DNA from: Aquimonas sp041395245
GTDB taxonomy: Bacteria > Pseudomonadota > Gammaproteobacteria > Xanthomonadales > Xanthomonadaceae
Length of the DNA stretch: 64,000 nt
Reading direction: 5' to 3'
Assembly: GCA_041395245.1 (NCBI GenBank)
Contig: JAWLAY010000007.1
Location: 62,001-126,000, forward strand
Below are positions 42,666 through 51,820 of this stretch, one piece after another. Position 1 is the first letter of the stretch; each line of letters opens with the position of its first letter. Made by a program: the position numbers and the translations under genes. Below the pieces are notes generated by a model. It did not search any database and was not told the origin of the DNA. It saw only the letters and a program-made list of their open reading frames with translations.

Positions 42666-45600
42666 CACGCGGGGATGAACCGTCGTCGCAGTCAGAGTTG
42701 AGCGGCTGCAGGACGCGTTCCCCGCACACGCGGGGATGAACCGGCTCTCTATCCACTGCACCTGTTCGCGGCTCGGCGTTCCCCGCACACGCGGGGATGA
42801 ACCGCGACGGCGCGGGCCGGAACCGATTCGGTGCTTGCGTTCCCCGCACACGCGGGGATGAACCGGTCAAAGCGGTCCGTTTCGAGTTCAAGCGCGACGC
42901 GTTCCCCGCACACGCGGGGATGAACCGCCGAATATGAACGGCTTGAGGATGTTGCCGAATGCGTTCCCCGCACACGCGGGGATGAACCGCGGCCAGACGG
43001 CACGCGTTACACGCCTGGGGAGCGTTCCCCGCACACGCGGGGATGAACCGCGGTAGCCGTTGCGCTCGTTGAGCGCCTCGCGGCGTTCCCCGCACACGCG
43101 GGGATGAACCGCGGTCGCGGCCATCGATGCCGCTATCGCTCGGGCGTTCCCCGCACACGCGGGGATGAACCGCAGGTAATGGTCGACCCGGACACGGGCG
43201 AAGTGGCGTTCCCCGCACACGCGGGGATGAACCGGCGCTCGGTGGCCCAGGCTCGCAAGGGTGGATGCGTTCCCCGCACACGCGGGGATGAACCGCCCGC
43301 GCGCACCGTAGATCAGTTCGCCGAACGGCGTTCCCCGCACACGCGGGGATGAACCGAATCGCCAGTAGTAGGTGCTACCTGCGCTTTCGCGTTCCCCGCA
43401 CACGCGGGATGAACCGCAGCGCGACAACCTCGGCCCCCTGTTCTGCAGGCGTTCCCCGCACACGCGGGGATGAACCGCAATTCCTGCCGCTCGGCCGCTT
43501 CCTGCGTCGGCGTTCCCCGCACACGCGGGGATGAACCGCAACGGGCGGAATCGGCGGGCTGCTTTCAAAGGCGTTCCCCGCACACGCGGGGATGAACCGT
43601 GGGGCGCGTCGAGATTGTCCCTGTCGACAACGCGTTCCCCGCACACGCGGGGATGAACCGGGATTGACGGAAAGAACGGCAGAGATTACAGGGCGTTCCC
43701 CGCACACGCGGGGATGAACCGCGCAGGCGGCTCATGCAAGACTGGTCGGATTAGCGTTCCCCGCACACGCGGGGATGAACCGATGTATCCGATGCGGAAA
43801 TCCAGTCGCTAGGAGCGTTCCCCGCACACGCGGGGATGAACCGGCGTTCGGCTTCATCAACCGGTGGCAGTCGGCGCGTTCCCCGCACACGCGGGGATGA
43901 ACCGTCAGGCGCATGTCTGCGGTGATTGCATGGCTAGGCGTTCCCCGCACACGCGGGGATGAACCGCGGCCAGACGGCACGCGTTACGCCGTGGGTGAGC
44001 GTTCCCCGCACACGCGGGGATGACCCGTAGTCGCGCATTGTCATGCCTGCATCTGGATAGCGTTCCCCGCACACGCGGGGATGAACCGTCACGTTATCCA
44101 ATTCCTGTTGGATACTGATGGCGTTCCCCGCACACGCGGGGATGAACCGGCGAAGCGCACGCTCGCGTGCCATCGCCTGCAGCGTTCCCCGCACACGCGG
44201 GGATGAACCGAGCGCGCTGGCTGAGCTGCAATCGCTGAACCGGCGTTCCCCGCACACGCGGGGATGAACCGGCTGTCGGGTGCGCCGTGGGTTTCGGCGG
44301 GCCGCGTTCCCCGCACACGCGGGGATGAACCGCAATTGCAGTGCCCTGAATCGGCGTTCGACTTGCGTTCCCCGCACACGCGGGGATGAACCGAGGTCTA
44401 CGTTCAGCGCGTCGGGAAAGCCGATGCGTTCCCCGCACACGCGGGGATGAACCGCTTGAGTATGGGACCGGCAGTAACGCACTGACGCGTTCCCCGCACA
44501 CGCGGGGATGAACCGTGTGGACGGCCTCGTTCCCGGCGACGGACGTTGCGTTCCCCGCACACGCGGGGATGAACCGCAGTTTCTTGCCGAAGCCGACTTC
44601 ACGCAGCTGCGTTCCCCGCACACGCGGGGATGAACCGCGTATTCAGCGCGCCACGGGCAATGTCGTGGTGCGTTCCCCGCACACGCGGGGATGAACCGTC
44701 ATGCAGGCTTTCGACCTTCGCCCACTGCAAGCGTTCCCCGCACACGCGGGGATGAACCGCGACTGGTTCATGGAGCGCGCAGGTAAAATCAGCGTTCCCC
44801 GCACACGCGGGGATGAACCGGCACACGGCAAATCCGTCCTTCCTGCCTGACCGCGTTCCCCGCACACGCGGGGATGAACCGCGTCGCCGTCTATTCAATC
44901 CTGCGCGATTGGGGCGTTCCCCGCACACGCGGGGATGAACCGTCGGTTGTCTTGGGTGTCGATACCGGCGGTGAGCGTTCCCCGCACACGCGGGGATGAA
45001 CCGAATTCAACGCGACCAGTGACGCCGCCGAAGACGCGTTCCCCGCACACGCGGGGATGAACCGCCGACGACCGATGGAAAGGAAGCCGAGCGGGTGCGT
45101 TCCCCGCACACGCGGGGATGAACCGTACGAGCAAGGCGACCGCTGCCGGTATTACGTGCGTTCCCCGCACACGCGGGGATGAACCGTCGGCGGCAGCATC
45201 GAAACCACCGACAGCGTGGCGTTCCCCGCAGACGCGGGGATGAACCGTCGCAGTGCTGAAAGGGCAAACCTTCGAGATGGCGTTCCCCGCACACGCGGGG
45301 ATGAACCAGCGCCGTGATCGACAACACGCTGTGGGACGCCGCGTTCCCCGCACACGCGGGGATGAACCGGCTTATGACCGGGTGCTGGAAGCACTGGAGA
45401 TGCGTTCCCCGCACACGCGGGGATGAACCGTCCGAATCGACACCCAGCAAACCGCCCGTCTGGCGTTCCCCGCACACGCGGGGATGAACCGCGACCGCTG
45501 GAACTCGGAGCCGCCAGTCAGCTGCGTTCCCCGCACACGCGGGGATGAACCGCTGGGCGTGCGCCTTGTTCGCCTGGCTGAGTCGCGTTCCCCGCACACG

Positions 45601-45674
45601 CGGGGATGAACCGCCAAACATCCCATCAACGAATACCACCCAGGCGCGTTCCCCGCACACGCGGGGATGAACCG
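42666..45674 (+). CRISPR. type I-E CRISPR array, leader-distal part: second half of repeat 40 plus 49 repeats
   Basis: The array resumes directly after the IS21-type element with the last 17 bp of repeat 40. I counted 49 further repeats with starts from 42715 to 45646. Together with the left part this gives 89 repeats and 88 spacers. Variant repeats occur only here: a 1-bp deletion at 43389 (28 bp), GATGACCCG at 43999, GCAGACGC at 45219, and a final CCA instead of CCG at 45280. This decay towards the far end fits an older end of the array. Spacers 42990-43021 and 43967-43998 share their first 21 nt (CGGCCAGACGGC...) and then diverge. Confidence 0.97.
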
Positions 45675-45855
45675 ACATCAAGATATGAGCGTGGTCGTGC
45701 TGCCGCTTACGTCCAAAACGCATTCCTTGCGTGTGCAAGGCGCGGTACATCGCAGACCACGTGAGGCGAAGGTACCATGAGCGATGTCGAACTTATGAAT
45801 GGTCAGGTGGACAGTGTTCTGTCCCGATTGGCCACCTCGGGAGTCACGCTGAAGC
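45675..45855. other. 181 bp between the last regular repeat and an orphan degenerate repeat
   Basis: No repeat is visible in this stretch, and its length is not a whole number of repeat-spacer units. Two tiny overlapping frames occur. One at 45685-45780 (31 codons) begins MSVVVLPLTSKTHSLRV. The second, at 45777-45929 (50 codons), begins MSDVELMNGQVDSVLSRL and is joined to the first by ATGA. The first recalls the core strand of MazF/PemK toxins. Neither is long enough to call as a gene. Confidence 0.35.
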
Positions 45856-45884
45856 GCGTTCTCCGTACACGTGGGGATGAACCG
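45856..45884 (+). repeat. orphan degenerate CRISPR repeat
   Basis: The 29 bp GCGTTCTCCGTACACG, then TGGGGATGAACCG, match the array repeat with three C-to-T changes, two of them in the stem region. It lies 181 bp past the last regular repeat and marks an old, decayed extension of the array. Confidence 0.8.
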
Positions 45885-46798
45885 ACGCGAGGCTCGCGCC
45901 AAACAGTGGTCGTTCAATGCGAGCGCTGACGGCCTGATGGATGTCGAAATCGAGGGCGAGCATTCAGGCGTTCCGGCGACAGGTCGCACACTGTTCGTCG
46001 ATGCCTTGCCACGCCGAGCACATGCTCTCAGCGGGGATCAAACTGGTACGACGCGGAGGATGTACCCGCATCCGAGTCAGATGGAACAGACTGACGAGAA
46101 TCATGGAACGAGTAACACTTGGCTGAAGCCACTTCAGCGGAAAATTGGCGACGACGCGGCCAACGTCGCGTCACTGCTGGACACATCGACCAGCAACACG
46201 ATGAAGCTGCTGAGCGGGACAGACGCCAATGACTACGTTTATTCGCTTTCCTTGGGAGGAATGCTTGATGCTCGGGGCGAAGTGGTGCCCAAGCAAAGAC
46301 TTGTCGGCCTTGCATCGAAGGCTGGAAAGGCACTCCAAACTTATATCAAGGCTGCCGGTGGACTCGGCACCGAGGCAGTTATTGGCAGCGTTACGGTTGC
46401 GCGAGCTATTTCGGCGCAGTCTCGCATTCGCCAAGTTCAAGGACGATCTTCACTACTGGGTGACGTTGCAGAGCGGCTGTCCAGGGCGAGCCTAGGAGGC
46501 TGATCCGCTGCATTGGGCGTCCTACTTTGGTGCCGCCACGTTTCGAGGTTGTGAACTGCCCCGGCAAAGAGACATCGCGACTGTCTTGCAGAACGAGGTG
46601 TACGCGATGTCCGAGGCGCACGCGAAGCGGATCAGGGTGTCGACGGGTGGGTCACTGTTGGCGTTGCAGGTCGCCAAAGAAAAAGCCCAGGATTCCTATG
46701 AGTCGCCTGGTACGCCTATCGCTTCGCGGCGTCCTCTAGGTGAGACTCCTATCACTGGGCTCGACTCATTCTCGACGGAACTTGGCGCGTGTCAACCT
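45885..46798. other. 914 bp without a convincing gene
   Basis: Several overlapping frames exist on both strands but none shows a recognisable domain or good start. The longest plus-strand frame runs to a stop at 46503 and contains LLDTSTSNTMKLLSGTDAND and later KAGKALQTYIKAAGGLGTEA. It begins inside the orphan repeat. If real, the protein would start near 46060 or 46081 and have 140-150 residues. A further frame, 46586-46798, contains VYAMSEAHAKRIRVSTGGSL and then runs into the MITE-like element. Base use is less GC-biased at third positions than in neighbouring genes, which fits decayed or foreign DNA. Confidence 0.4.
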
Positions 46799-46963
46799 AG
46801 GAGTCTGTCGGACTTGAAAGGGAATCGGCTGCAAATCCGTCTGGACGGTCCATTTTTCGCCGCTTCCTTGGGCAATAGTTCAACTATTGCCCTGCGAAAC
46901 CGATAAAAACTGGCCTCGCCCAGCCGACTTTTCGCTTCGATTCTTCAAGTCCGACAGGCTCCT
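46799..46963 (+). repeat. 165-bp MITE-like element, copy 2
   Basis: This has the same length as copy 1 at 15426 and differs from it at only a handful of positions. Terminal repeats are AGGAGTCTGTCGGACTTGAA and, reverse-complemented, AGGAGCCTGTCGGACTTGAA. The central 11+1+11 palindrome GGGCAATAGTT-c-AACTATTGCCC is at 46870-46892. Its right edge cuts a lipoprotein pseudogene that reads in from 47180 on the minus strand. No clear target duplication was found. Confidence 0.8.
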
Positions 46964-47180
46964 GGCCTGTCAGTACGTCGAGTTGCAAGGAGCCGGAGTC
47001 CGGCTCGATGCGAAAGCCTGCACTGAAAGCAAGGTCGGCCTGCAATTCGGCGGGATTCAGTTGCAACAGGCGATCCTAATCGTAGTCACTCAGTTGCATC
47101 GCGGTGCAGAGCGGAACCGAGGCGCAGGCGACGAGACTGAGGGCGAGCGACGAACAACAAAACCGGACGAGTGCGTGCAT
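46964..47180 (-). pseudogene. lipoprotein gene broken by a stop codon and a MITE-like element
   Basis: From an ATG at 47180 the minus strand reads MHALVRFCCSSLALSLVACA, with a lipobox LVAC, then SVPLCTAMQLSDYD and an in-frame TAG. After the stop the same frame continues DRLLQLNPAELQADLAFSAG and FRIEPDSGSLQLDVLTG up to the edge of the 165-bp element. No clear continuation is seen beyond the element. It starts 6 bp after the stop of the secreted-protein gene at 47187-47981, so the two were one operon. The family is not recognised. Confidence 0.6.
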
Positions 47181-47186
47181 GGCGAC

Positions 47187-47981
47187 TCAGTGGACCATCG
47201 GCCCAAGTCGTTCGGGATGACAGGTTTCGACGCCGCTGACTTCGGTCAGTTGCGTCAACTCGGTGAAGAAGGTGGGGAAGCGCGGGTCAACCCAGTGTGC
47301 CTTGCCGCAGCCTTGGTAAAAAAACCGCATGGGCTGCACCGTCGGTTGCGCGCCGCCTTTGGTGAGGTCGATGTCGAGTCTGCCGTCCACGAAGCGCCCG
47401 GTGCCGGTGTACCAGACGGGCTGCCGGTTTTCGTCTTCGGCGGCCCAGTAGACCACCACCAGCGGTTCTGGATTCGTGTCGCCGTCCATCCGTGGCAACA
47501 GACTGACGAACAGACCGGTACCAGGATTGCTGGCGTCGAACCAGGCGCCGGAAAGGGCGGGATTCGGTGTGTTTCCGACGTAGAGGTGGTGCGCGCTTTC
47601 GTATAGCAGCGAGACGCTGCCATCGTCTCCGCGAAGCATCAATCGGCGCCGGATGTTTTGCGTTCCCTTGGGCAGCGTGCCGATTGAAAAGAGTTGCCGG
47701 TAGGTCGGAACAGGTGCCGAGAAACAGATTCCGTCCCGGAACGGCAGCAAGGTCAGCTCAACCACCAGCGCGCCGTTTTCCATGAATTGACGGACTGGCG
47801 TATTCGGGTCAACGGTGGGTTTGCCGCAGATCGGCAGGTACGCAACGTAAACCTCGTCGAGCGTCGATATTACGGTTTCCGACGACGGAAACAGCGGGTC
47901 AGTCAGGCCATCCGGCGGCACCGTCTGTGCGTTGGCGGAGGCAACAAAGAGCAGGGACAGCAACAGGGTGCGAATGCTCAT
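47187..47981 (-). CDS. exported protein of unknown function
   Basis: The 264-residue product has a clear signal peptide cut near ASANA-Q (residue 18). The mature protein is beta-rich, with SGAWFDASNPGTGLFVSLLP followed by LVVVYWAAEDENRQPVWYTG and GTGRFVDGRLDIDLTKG. This is the pattern of a family of exported proteins from Lysobacter relatives with repeated 'W-x-D-P-x-x-x-G-x-G' strands, here named from memory without a search. Four cysteines (near 52, 86, 231 and 254) could form disulfides. It does not carry the DGFE tail. It was followed by a now broken lipoprotein gene. Confidence 0.7.
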   Translation of the reverse strand: MSIRTLLLSLLFVASANAQTVPPDGLTDPLFPSSETVISTLDEVYVAYLPICGKPTVDPNTPVRQFMENGALVVELTLLPFRDGICFSAPVPTYRQLFSIGTLPKGTQNIRRRLMLRGDDGSVSLLYESAHHLYVGNTPNPALSGAWFDASNPGTGLFVSLLPRMDGDTNPEPLVVVYWAAEDENRQPVWYTGTGRFVDGRLDIDLTKGGAQPTVQPMRFFYQGCGKAHWVDPRFPTFFTELTQLTEVSGVETCHPERLGPMVH

Positions 47982-48200
47982 GGCGTTTTCCTTCGGAATC
48001 GGATGTGCGCGTCGGACCGGTCCCCTGATACCGCCCCGACGGTTGGCATGTTCAACGCCAATCCGTCCGAGTGCAAGACGTGGTCAGTGTGTCGTTGTGC
48101 CTGCAGCGCGGTTCGCGGTGCCCCGCGCGGGCTGACTTCCGGCAGAGGGCTGACAAGGGTGACGACGCCTACAATCGGGACGTCCTGTCTGGAGTCCCCG

Positions 48201-51200
48201 ATGAAGAAGCTTCCGTTCCGTCTTGCCGTGGTCGCGATGTCGGTCGCGCCATTTGCCCATGCCGCCGAACCGGCCAGCGATGAGGCGCGGGTGTTGCGGT
48301 ATCCCGATATTTCGCGCAGCCATGTGGTGTTTGTGCGCGGCGGTGATTTGTTCATCGTCGGTCGCGAAGGCGGTCGGGCGACGCGCCTGACATCGGCGCC
48401 GGGCGAGGAGCTGTATCCGAAGTTTTCGCCGGACGGCAGCCTCATTGCGTATTCGGCCGAGTACAGCGGTACGCGCCAGGTGTACGTGATTCCGGCCAGC
48501 GGTGGTACGCCCAAGCAGCTCACCTTCTACAACGATGTCGGACCGATGCCGGTTCGCGGCGGAACCGATTACCGTGTGCTCGACTTCACGCCGGACGGCA
48601 AGCAGGTGGTGGTGCGCATGAACCGCGTGCCGTATGACGACCGTGGCGGTCGACCCTATCTGGTGCCGGTCGAAGGCGGCATGGAGCAGCCCTTGCCGAT
48701 GCCCGAGTCGGGCGGTGGTTCGTTGTCGCCGGATGGCACGCAGTTCGTCTACACACCGATCGATGCGGACTGGCGCGGTTGGAAGCGCTATCGCGGCGGA
48801 CGTGCGCCGGATGTCTGGACCTACGATCTGGTGCGCAATACCTCGCGCAAGCTGACCACGTTCGATGGTCTGGATCAGAACCCGGCCTGGATCGGTGACC
48901 AGGTGTATTTCGCGTCAGATCGCAGCGGCACGGCAAATCTGTATTCGATGCCCGCGACGGCGGAAAACGAGTCGGTCGCGCCGGTCGCGCTGACCGATTT
49001 CACCGACTTCGACGTGTTGTGGCCGTCGGGCGGCCCGGATGCCATCGTCTTCGAGCAAGGCGGCTGGTTGTGGCGTCACGATGCCGGGACGCAGGGTGCG
49101 ACGCGAATCCCGGTCTGGATCAGCGACGATGCCCCGGAAACCTTGCCGACGTTCATCAAGGTGGCGCAGGACGTAGAGTCGTTCGGCCTGTCACCGGATG
49201 GCGCGCGTGCGCTGTTCGGCGCGCGCGGTGAGGTGTTCAGCGTGCCGGCCAAGGAAGGCGTCGTCCGCAATCTCAGCCAGACGCCCGGCGTGCGCGAGCA
49301 CAGCGTGAGCTGGTCGCCGGACGGCAGCCAGGTGGCCTATCTGTCGGATGCCACGGGCGAATACGAAATCTGGCTGCGCGCCCAGGACGGCAGCGGCGAG
49401 CCGCGTCGTCTGACGACCGATGGCAGCGTGTGGCGCTTCCCGCCGGTCTGGTCGCCGGATGGCAAGGCTCTGGCGTATGCCGACAAGAATGTGCGTCTGC
49501 GCGTGGTGGAGGTGGCAACCGGCAAGACGCGTGAGGTGGATCAGGGCAAGTTCGAGGACATCACCGAATACACCTGGTCGCCGGATTCGCGTTGGCTGGC
49601 CTATGCCAAGACCAACCAGACCCAGATGCAGTCGATCTGGCTGTGGTCGATGGCCTCGGGCAAGGCCGAGCAGCTCACCACCGATCTCAGCAACGAGTTC
49701 TCGCCCGCCTTCGATCCGCAGGGCCGATACCTGTATTTCCTGTCCAATCGCGATTACAGCGGCCTGACCTTCAGCGCCTTCGAGTTCAACTACCTCTACA
49801 CCAATGCCACGCGGATCTACGCGGCGACACTGGCCGCTGACGGTCCAGTGCTGAAGCCCTTCAAGTCGGATGAGGTGGCACAGTCGAGCGAACAAGACGA
49901 CGAATCTGGAAAGCGAGAGGACCAAGAAACCGCACCTGCGCTGCGCATCGACATCGCCGGTTTCAATGATCGCGTGGTGGCTCTGGACGTGCCGCCCGGC
50001 AACTATCAGGGGCTGAGTGCGAATGCCGACGCGGTGTTTTTCGTCGCGACCAGCGGCATGCAATCGCCGCCGACGTTGAAGCGCTTCGCGCTGGATGGCG
50101 ACAAGGCCGAAGACGTGGCGCCCGGCGTGCGTGGCTATGCGATGTCGGCCGACGGCAAGAAGCTGTTGCTGCGTCTGATGAGTGATTGGGCCCTCGTGGA
50201 CGCCCAGCCCGGGCAGGACCCGGCCAAGGCCAAGCTGGCCGCGCTCGATTCGCTAGAGCTGCGCGTGGATCCGCGTGTCGAATGGAACCAGATGTACGTG
50301 GACGCCTGGCGCATCCTGCGCGACTGGTTCTACGACCCCGGCGTGCACGGTGGGATTGCGCGCTGGAACACGATCCGTGATCGCTATGCGCCCTTGGCCG
50401 CTGCCGTGGTGACGCGCGAAGACCTCAACTACGTGCTGCATGAGATTGCCGGTGAGGCCAATGCCGGTCACGTCTATGTCGAGCGTGGTCCCAGCGCCAC
50501 GGCGCAGCCGCGTAAGCCCGGTGGCCTGCTGGGTGCCGAGTTCCGTCGCGACGACAGCGGCTTCTTCCGCATCGAGCGCATCTTTGCCGGCGAGAACTGG
50601 GACGCGGCCAATCGCTCGCCGCTGACCGAGGCGGGCGTCAACGTCAAGGCAGGCGAATTCCTGCTCGCCGTCGATGGCATGGATGCGCGCAGCGTGCAGA
50701 ACGTCTACGCCCTGTTGGAAAACAAGGCCGAGCGCGTGGTCGAGTTGCGCGTCAACAGCAAACCCAGCGTGCAGGGATCGCGGGTGGTGCGGGTCAAGAC
50801 GCTGGCCAGTGAGGAAAGTCTCCGCTACCTGAACTGGGTCGCCGAACGTCGCGCCATGGTGGATCGTCTGTCGGGTGGTCGGATCGGCTACATGCACCTT
50901 CCCAACACGGCGGTCGAAGGCAACCGCGAACTCAACCAGTGGCTTGCGCCACTGGCCCACAAGGATGCGCTGATCATCGATGACCGCTACAACGGCGGTG
51001 GTTTCATTCCGGATCGCATGATCGAGCTGCTCTCGCGTACCCCGCTCAACTACTGGAAGCGCCGTGGTCTGGAGCCTCAACCCACACCCGGTATCGCCCA
51101 TCGCGGTCCGAAAGCGATGCTGATCAATGGACTGTCGAGCTCGGGCGGTGATGCCTTGCCGTACTACTTCCGCCACGAAAAGCTGGGCACCCTGATCGGT

Positions 51201-51485
51201 ACGCGAACCTGGGGCGGTTTGATCGGTATTTCGGGCAATCCGCCGCTGATCGATGGCGGTTCGATTCTGGCGGCCACCTTCCGCTTCATGTCGGCCGAGG
51301 ACGGTAGCTGGCAAGTCGAAAACCAGGGCGTCGCGCCGGATATCGAAGTGGTCGACCGCCCCGAGTTGATCGCCGTCGGTCGCGATCCTTCGCTGGAAAA
51401 AGCCGTGGAAGTGCTGTTGCAGCAGCTTGAAACGCAAACCCCGAAACCCCTCGTCGCACCGCCTGCGCCAACGGTGTTTCGCTGA
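48201..51485 (+). CDS. tricorn-like S41 protease, exported
   Basis: The 1094-residue protein starts at ATG 48201 with a signal peptide ending AHAAE. Two stretches of PD40/WD-like propeller repeats follow (about 30-340 and 340-660), for example YPKFSPDGSLIAYSAEYSG and VSWSPDGSQVAYLSDATGEY. Then come the tricorn C1 domain (about 690-760), a PDZ domain (about 780-870) and the S41 catalytic domain. The nucleophile lies in NGLSSSGGDALPYYF (about 975) with GTRTWGGLIG after it; EANAGHVYVERG near 756 carries the histidine. Tricorn enzymes degrade peptides fed through their propellers. The signal peptide puts this one in the periplasm. A strong hairpin follows the stop. Confidence 0.9.
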   Translation: MKKLPFRLAVVAMSVAPFAHAAEPASDEARVLRYPDISRSHVVFVRGGDLFIVGREGGRATRLTSAPGEELYPKFSPDGSLIAYSAEYSGTRQVYVIPASGGTPKQLTFYNDVGPMPVRGGTDYRVLDFTPDGKQVVVRMNRVPYDDRGGRPYLVPVEGGMEQPLPMPESGGGSLSPDGTQFVYTPIDADWRGWKRYRGGRAPDVWTYDLVRNTSRKLTTFDGLDQNPAWIGDQVYFASDRSGTANLYSMPATAENESVAPVALTDFTDFDVLWPSGGPDAIVFEQGGWLWRHDAGTQGATRIPVWISDDAPETLPTFIKVAQDVESFGLSPDGARALFGARGEVFSVPAKEGVVRNLSQTPGVREHSVSWSPDGSQVAYLSDATGEYEIWLRAQDGSGEPRRLTTDGSVWRFPPVWSPDGKALAYADKNVRLRVVEVATGKTREVDQGKFEDITEYTWSPDSRWLAYAKTNQTQMQSIWLWSMASGKAEQLTTDLSNEFSPAFDPQGRYLYFLSNRDYSGLTFSAFEFNYLYTNATRIYAATLAADGPVLKPFKSDEVAQSSEQDDESGKREDQETAPALRIDIAGFNDRVVALDVPPGNYQGLSANADAVFFVATSGMQSPPTLKRFALDGDKAEDVAPGVRGYAMSADGKKLLLRLMSDWALVDAQPGQDPAKAKLAALDSLELRVDPRVEWNQMYVDAWRILRDWFYDPGVHGGIARWNTIRDRYAPLAAAVVTREDLNYVLHEIAGEANAGHVYVERGPSATAQPRKPGGLLGAEFRRDDSGFFRIERIFAGENWDAANRSPLTEAGVNVKAGEFLLAVDGMDARSVQNVYALLENKAERVVELRVNSKPSVQGSRVVRVKTLASEESLRYLNWVAERRAMVDRLSGGRIGYMHLPNTAVEGNRELNQWLAPLAHKDALIIDDRYNGGGFIPDRMIELLSRTPLNYWKRRGLEPQPTPGIAHRGPKAMLINGLSSSGGDALPYYFRHEKLGTLIGTRTWGGLIGISGNPPLIDGGSILAATFRFMSAEDGSWQVENQGVAPDIEVVDRPELIAVGRDPSLEKAVEVLLQQLETQTPKPLVAPPAPTVFR

Positions 51486-51496
51486 AGTCCCGGCTG

Positions 51497-51529
51497 GCCC
51501 GCGCCGCGCGAAAGCGTTTCGGCGCGGGC
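51497..51529 (+). terminator. GC-rich hairpin after the tricorn-like protease gene
   Basis: A perfect 10-bp stem, GCCCGCGCCG/CGGCGCGGGC, with a 13-nt loop starts 11 bp after the stop codon. No T-run follows, so it is terminator-like at best. Confidence 0.5.
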
Positions 51530-51550
51530 ACTTGAGCAGGCTCGCAGCGG

Positions 51551-51577
51551 GCGTTAGTCTAACGACTGTTATAACGC
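51551..51577 (+). promoter_or_regulatory. double palindrome upstream of the AbrB/Doc pair, likely operator
   Basis: CGTTAG-T-CTAACG (51552-51564) is a perfect dyad. GTTATAAC (51568-51575) is a second one, and GCGTTA/TAACGC bracket both. It ends 15 bp before the antitoxin ATG. Autoregulation by the antitoxin is expected for such modules; the assignment is by position. Confidence 0.5.
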
Positions 51578-51592
51578 CTTCGGGAGCCTGCC

Positions 51593-51820
51593 ATGCACTA
51601 CGCCCTCAAACTGACCCAGATCGGCAACTCGGTCGGCGTGATCCTGCCCAAGGAAGCCTTGGCGCGGATGAAGCTGGAGAAGGGCGACATGGTCTTCATG
51701 ACCGACTCGCCGGAGGGCTACCACCTCTCGCCCTACAACCCTGAAGTTGCCGAACAGATCGAAGCGGGTCGTGAGTTCATGCGTGACTTTCGCGACACCT
51801 TTCATGCCTTGGCCAAATGA
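51593..51820 (+). CDS. AbrB/MazE-type antitoxin
   Basis: The 75-residue protein begins MHYALKLTQIGNSVGVILPK, then EALARMKLEKGDMVFM. This is the swapped-hairpin AbrB/MazE/SpoVT DNA-binding domain (about 1-46). The C-terminal tail YNPEVAEQIEAGREFMRDFRDTF is helical and would neutralise the toxin. Its stop overlaps the start of the Doc-type toxin gene by 4 bp (ATGA). It probably binds the palindromes just upstream to repress its own operon. Confidence 0.88.
   Translation: MHYALKLTQIGNSVGVILPKEALARMKLEKGDMVFMTDSPEGYHLSPYNPEVAEQIEAGREFMRDFRDTFHALAK

Noticed and set aside
38260..45750. Many long open frames across the CRISPR array with repeated SSPRVRGT, FIPACAGNA or VHPRVCGER blocks
   Set aside because: They are translations of the 29-bp repeat in three frames joined by spacer sequence. 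Databases contain many such false hypothetical proteins.
45871..46503. Plus-strand frame of 210 codons starting in the orphan CRISPR repeat
   Set aside because: Start codon inside a repeat, no signal, no domain and mixed codon use. Described only as part of a gene-poor stretch.
47694..48200. Longer N-terminus for the tricorn-like protease
   Set aside because: The extension lies opposite the exported protein at 47187-47981. ATG 48201 is followed directly by a clean signal peptide.
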